Source: Nitrospirota bacterium (GTDB lineage: Bacteria; Nitrospirota; Nitrospiria; JACQBW01). Taken from it: 55,233 bases of DNA. How positions within the stretch are numbered: the first letter of the stretch is position 1; every line of letters starts with the position of its first letter. A program made the position numbers and the translations under genes. The stretch lies in assembly GCA_016178585.1 (NCBI GenBank), contig JACOTA010000070.1, positions 1 to 55,233 on the forward strand. The letters are read 5' to 3'. The notes under the pieces were generated by a model. It was not told where the DNA came from. It made no database searches and saw only the letters and a list, made by a program, of their open reading frames with translations. This document shows, one piece after another, positions 52,916 through 55,233 of the stretch.

Positions 52916-52943
52916 CAATTGCATAACTAAAATAGTGCAATTG
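52916..52943. promoter_or_regulatory. CAATTGCA inverted repeat, candidate LuxR-type operator
   Basis: CAATTGCA (52916-52923) and TGCAATTG (52936-52943) are perfect inverses 12 bases apart, with TAT/ATA further out. It lies between the PAS-LuxR gene and the beta-barrel gene, in a 249-bp gap that otherwise shows nothing I can call. Confidence 0.5.
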
Positions 52944-53105
52944 TCATATTGTCTCCCCCCACGATTTCAAGATAGCATAGCCTCCATATCTCGATTATAT
53001 TTCATGTCGCCGGGTTCGTGGTTTGTGGCATCTGGTGACCGATTCCGGAAAATGTCAGTTTCGAACTAAAATAACCTTAACATCAAATAAAGATGGGAGA
53101 TGATC

Positions 53106-53915
53106 ATGAAGAAATTCTTAACTCTTTTAACAGTTGCACTGGTGATACTCGGATTTGCATCACCTTCTCTGGCAGGTCCCTCACGGGCCCTCGTTCAGGA
53201 ACTGGGATCGGTCATCGGAGCGGATGAGATCAATGTCGATCTCGACTGGGTCGGTCAAAAACTGAATGTCCTGAGCACAGGTGACACAACGGTTGGAGGC
53301 GGCGGCGCCACAATCGGAAGTATGGGTTTATCAAGTGTCAATATCGGGATAACTCAAGCTCTTGAACTCCGGCTCGGCCGCTTGCCCGGTTTCAGGAGCG
53401 ATCTAACTCTGCCAGCGGCAAACGCCAATAATCTTGGATTGACCCTGAAAGGCGCAGGCCTTGTCCCCGGGCTGGGCTACTGGATCGGTTATGGTTCCAG
53501 CTCATTAAGCAATACCGCGTCAGCGAGTAGTTCCGGTTCTTCGTTAAGGGTGGGAGCCGCCTATACCTGGGCAGGTCCTCTTATTTTGAACTTAAACCTT
53601 GGGTACGGTCAGGACACGGCGGGGGGCGTAGCGAATAATACAACAAACCTTGACGCCGCCGGGGCAGCTCTTTATCCCCTGAAATCCAATCTCATTGTCG
53701 GGGTAGAGCTTCTTTATACCTCTGTGGATATCGGTGGCGGAACTAAAATAGGCGTTATGGCTCCCGCGCTTGGCGCGCGGGCTACAGCCGGGAATTGGAC
53801 GATAGATGCCGTTGCCGCGCTGCTTGGCACCAGCGTCTCTGTGACAGGGCAGCCCTCCAATGCATCGGCAACGGTGATCGGTGTTCCGAATCTGAGGATC
53901 AACTATAAACTTTAG
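53106..53915 (+). CDS. Outer-membrane beta-barrel protein, paralogue of 34623-35471
   Basis: 269 residues from ATG 53106 (an ATG at 53100 adds two residues). Signal peptide about 1-23 (SPSLAG), then RALVQELGSVIGADEINVDL, the signature shared with the gene at 34623, followed by a Gly/Ser-rich barrel ending VPNLRINYKL. I do not recognise the family. Regulated perhaps by the PAS-LuxR protein encoded just upstream. Confidence 0.8.
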   Translation: MKKFLTLLTVALVILGFASPSLAGPSRALVQELGSVIGADEINVDLDWVGQKLNVLSTGDTTVGGGGATIGSMGLSSVNIGITQALELRLGRLPGFRSDLTLPAANANNLGLTLKGAGLVPGLGYWIGYGSSSLSNTASASSSGSSLRVGAAYTWAGPLILNLNLGYGQDTAGGVANNTTNLDAAGAALYPLKSNLIVGVELLYTSVDIGGGTKIGVMAPALGARATAGNWTIDAVAALLGTSVSVTGQPSNASATVIGVPNLRINYKL

Positions 53916-54021
53916 TCTTCAGGATGTGTTGTTGGATGGACAACAACCTGAAAAAAGAGGTAGTGACCGGCGTATCGGACGTGACCTACAGTTCTGATCG
54001 TTAGAGGCAGTTGATCGGTGG

Positions 54022-54177
54022 TGAATTCCCGATCGCGAATCCGGCGATATGCGGGCCCGAGACCCACCGCGCAGGGTCAACGGGGAATTCAGAGTTGATT
54101 TCTAGGAATCCTCCCCCCTTGATGTGCAGATCAAGGGTTAATTTCCTTGGAATTCTTCTGGGTTCCCCGTTTTTTTT
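54022..54177 (+). ncRNA. Possible transcription attenuator ahead of mtnD
   Basis: CGGGGAATTCAGA (54081-54093) can pair with TCTGGGTTCCCCG (54157-54169), followed by eight T (54170-54177), an intrinsic terminator. The same left arm can instead pair through GGGAATTCA (54083-54091) with TGAATTCCC (54022-54030). An inner hairpin CCCTTGAT/ATCAAGGG (54116-54137) lies in between. I match it to no known riboswitch class, and it could also be the end of an old insertion. Confidence 0.4.
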
Positions 54178-54213
54178 ATAAATGGGCGGCCCCATCATGA
54201 AAGGAAAGATGAG

Positions 54214-54750
54214 ATGGCAACGATCCGGATCCATCGGAGTGGAGAAATCTTGCATGAGAAAAAGGCGGTCTCAACCTACCTGAAAAAGCAGGGAGTAAAC
54301 TATGAATTCTGGGGGGTGGAGCGGATCAATGGTCATCTGAAGGACTCCTACAGGCTCAGCCCTGACGAACAGCATGCAATCATTGAGTTTTACTCTCCGG
54401 AAATCGCCCGTCTGAAGTCCCGACAGGGTTACATTACGCAGGATATTGTGATGTTGTCCGATTTGACTCCAAACCTCGATTCGATCCTGGGAAAGTTCAG
54501 ACGGGAACATCATCATGTTGATGATGAGGTGCGGTTTGTGGCGGACGGGAGCGGCGTCTTCACCATTTGGAAGGCGGACCTGATCTTCGATGTCACCGTG
54601 AGTGCCGGAGACCTCCTGGTGGTTCCGGCCTACACCCGGCACTGGTTTGACCTGACACCGGAGCGAAGGATCAAATGCATCCGCATCTTCAAGGACCCCT
54701 CTGGCTGGGCGGCCATCTATGACGACCCGGCTGCAATGAGAGCAAAATAG
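54214..54750 (+). CDS. mtnD: Acireductone dioxygenase
   Basis: 178 residues, cupin fold. EHHHVDDEVRFV supplies two His and the Glu, and TRHWFDL the third His of the metal site. It oxidises acireductone in the methionine salvage pathway; Fe or Ni decides the product in known enzymes. Other salvage genes are not in the window. AAAGGAAAG precedes ATG 54214. Confidence 0.93.
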   Translation: MATIRIHRSGEILHEKKAVSTYLKKQGVNYEFWGVERINGHLKDSYRLSPDEQHAIIEFYSPEIARLKSRQGYITQDIVMLSDLTPNLDSILGKFRREHHHVDDEVRFVADGSGVFTIWKADLIFDVTVSAGDLLVVPAYTRHWFDLTPERRIKCIRIFKDPSGWAAIYDDPAAMRAK

Positions 54751-54769
54751 AATAAGCTGAGAGGTTAGA

Positions 54770-55233
54770 ATGGTTAAATCGAAAAAAGAAACAGGTTCCC
54801 ATTTGGGAATAGAGAGGATACTGGTTCCAACGGATTTTTCGGAATGTTTCCGGAAAGCGGAGGAATGCGCCGGATCCATTGCCAAAGTATTTAAAGCTGA
54901 AATCTTTCTTCTCCATGTGATGGAATTAGCGGGTTATCCACTCGTTACTTCCTGGATACAGCCCCCCTATCCATTTGATTTAAGGGAAGAATTGGTTGAA
55001 AAGACCAGGAAACAGGCGAATAAGTTAAAAGAAAGGGGAATCGAGGCCGAGGGTTATTGCATTAGCGGGATTCCTTCCATTGAAATCCTCAAAGCGGTTG
55101 AGGAGTATGCGGTGGACCTGGTGGTCATGGGGACTCATGGCCGGACAGGCCTGGCTCATATCTTACTCGGGAGTACGGCGGAGAGAGTGATTCAGCGGGC
55201 TCAATGCCCGGTGTTGACGATTCCGGTATTGAC
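54770..55233 (+). CDS. Universal stress protein, cut by the window end
   Basis: 154 residues are visible from ATG 54770 and the frame is open at the edge. It is closely similar to the USP at 10460: ILVPTDFSEC, GYCISGIPSIEIL, GTHGRTGLAHILLGST (ATP loop intact) and AERVIQRAQCPVLT. Whether it carries the zinc-ribbon tail cannot be seen. Confidence 0.9.
   Translation, partial: MVKSKKETGSHLGIERILVPTDFSECFRKAEECAGSIAKVFKAEIFLLHVMELAGYPLVTSWIQPPYPFDLREELVEKTRKQANKLKERGIEAEGYCISGIPSIEILKAVEEYAVDLVVMGTHGRTGLAHILLGSTAERVIQRAQCPVLTIPVL

Noticed and set aside
54001-54255. Minus-strand ORF of 84 residues opposite the mtnD leader
   Set aside because: It covers palindromic DNA and the start of mtnD, has no ribosome site, and looks like a chance frame over a repeat or insertion scar.
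1-55233. tRNA or rRNA genes
   Set aside because: I looked for cloverleaf-like and rRNA-like stretches in the intergenic gaps and saw none; a covariance search could still find one.

Overview
The window looks like a chromosome segment of a Gram-negative, chemolithotrophic or anaerobic-leaning bacterium of moderate GC content. Outer-membrane beta-barrels and porins, a Tat-exported Rieske protein, a b6f-like cytochrome b with a fused cytochrome c, a sulfide:quinone oxidoreductase, an Rnf complex and a bacterial V/A-type ATPase point to a Nitrospirota-like or similar deep-branching lineage. That placement is inference; no rRNA is present to settle it.

Layout. 1-111 is the tail of an ISKra4-like transposase. 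235-8520 is a complete nine-gene V/A-type ATPase operon in the Enterococcus ntp order (F-I-K-E-C-G-A-B-D). 8532-12425 is an electron-transport block: Rieske protein, cytochrome b-c fusion, universal stress protein with a zinc ribbon, and SQR. On the minus strand follow a Rossmann-GAF-GGDEF cyclase, pabC, pabB and pyrF (12514-17103). 17338-20620 holds a HEAT-repeat protein and an HD-GYP phosphodiesterase that appear to share an N-terminal module. 20759-24340 is an Rrf2-iscS-iscU-hscB-fdx-iscX operon behind a large perfect palindrome. A minus-strand DsrE/F/H (Tus)-like cluster and a divergent cysteine-desulfurase paralogue lacking the PLP lysine lie next to it (24404-26600). Then come gltX, a chemoreceptor, a porin, a secreted protein, uup and a beta-barrel gene. 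Two copies of a 176-178 bp MITE-like palindromic element lie upstream of the porin and beta-barrel promoters.

35948-45617 carries a zinc-ribbon protein, a duplicated pterin-carbinolamine-dehydratase-like protein, a TPR protein, a TRASH/YHS-like protein, a GlcF-like Fe-S protein, transaldolase, rpiB, glyA, and an APC permease followed by a membrane-anchored USP and two TrkA-type proteins. 45721-52027 is nrdR followed by a complete rnfCDGEAB set with an unusually cluster-rich RnfB. The right end has a PAS-LuxR regulator, a second member of the beta-barrel family, a possible attenuator ahead of acireductone dioxygenase (mtnD), and a truncated USP.

How it fits together. The bc complex, SQR, Rnf and the ATPase form an energy-conservation set, and the ATPase ring subunit has residues that fit Na+ binding. 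The isc genes, Tus-like genes and PLP-less desulfurase paralogue form a sulfur-trafficking neighbourhood. GC-rich palindromic repeats recur between genes, several of them starting at the stop codon of the preceding gene.
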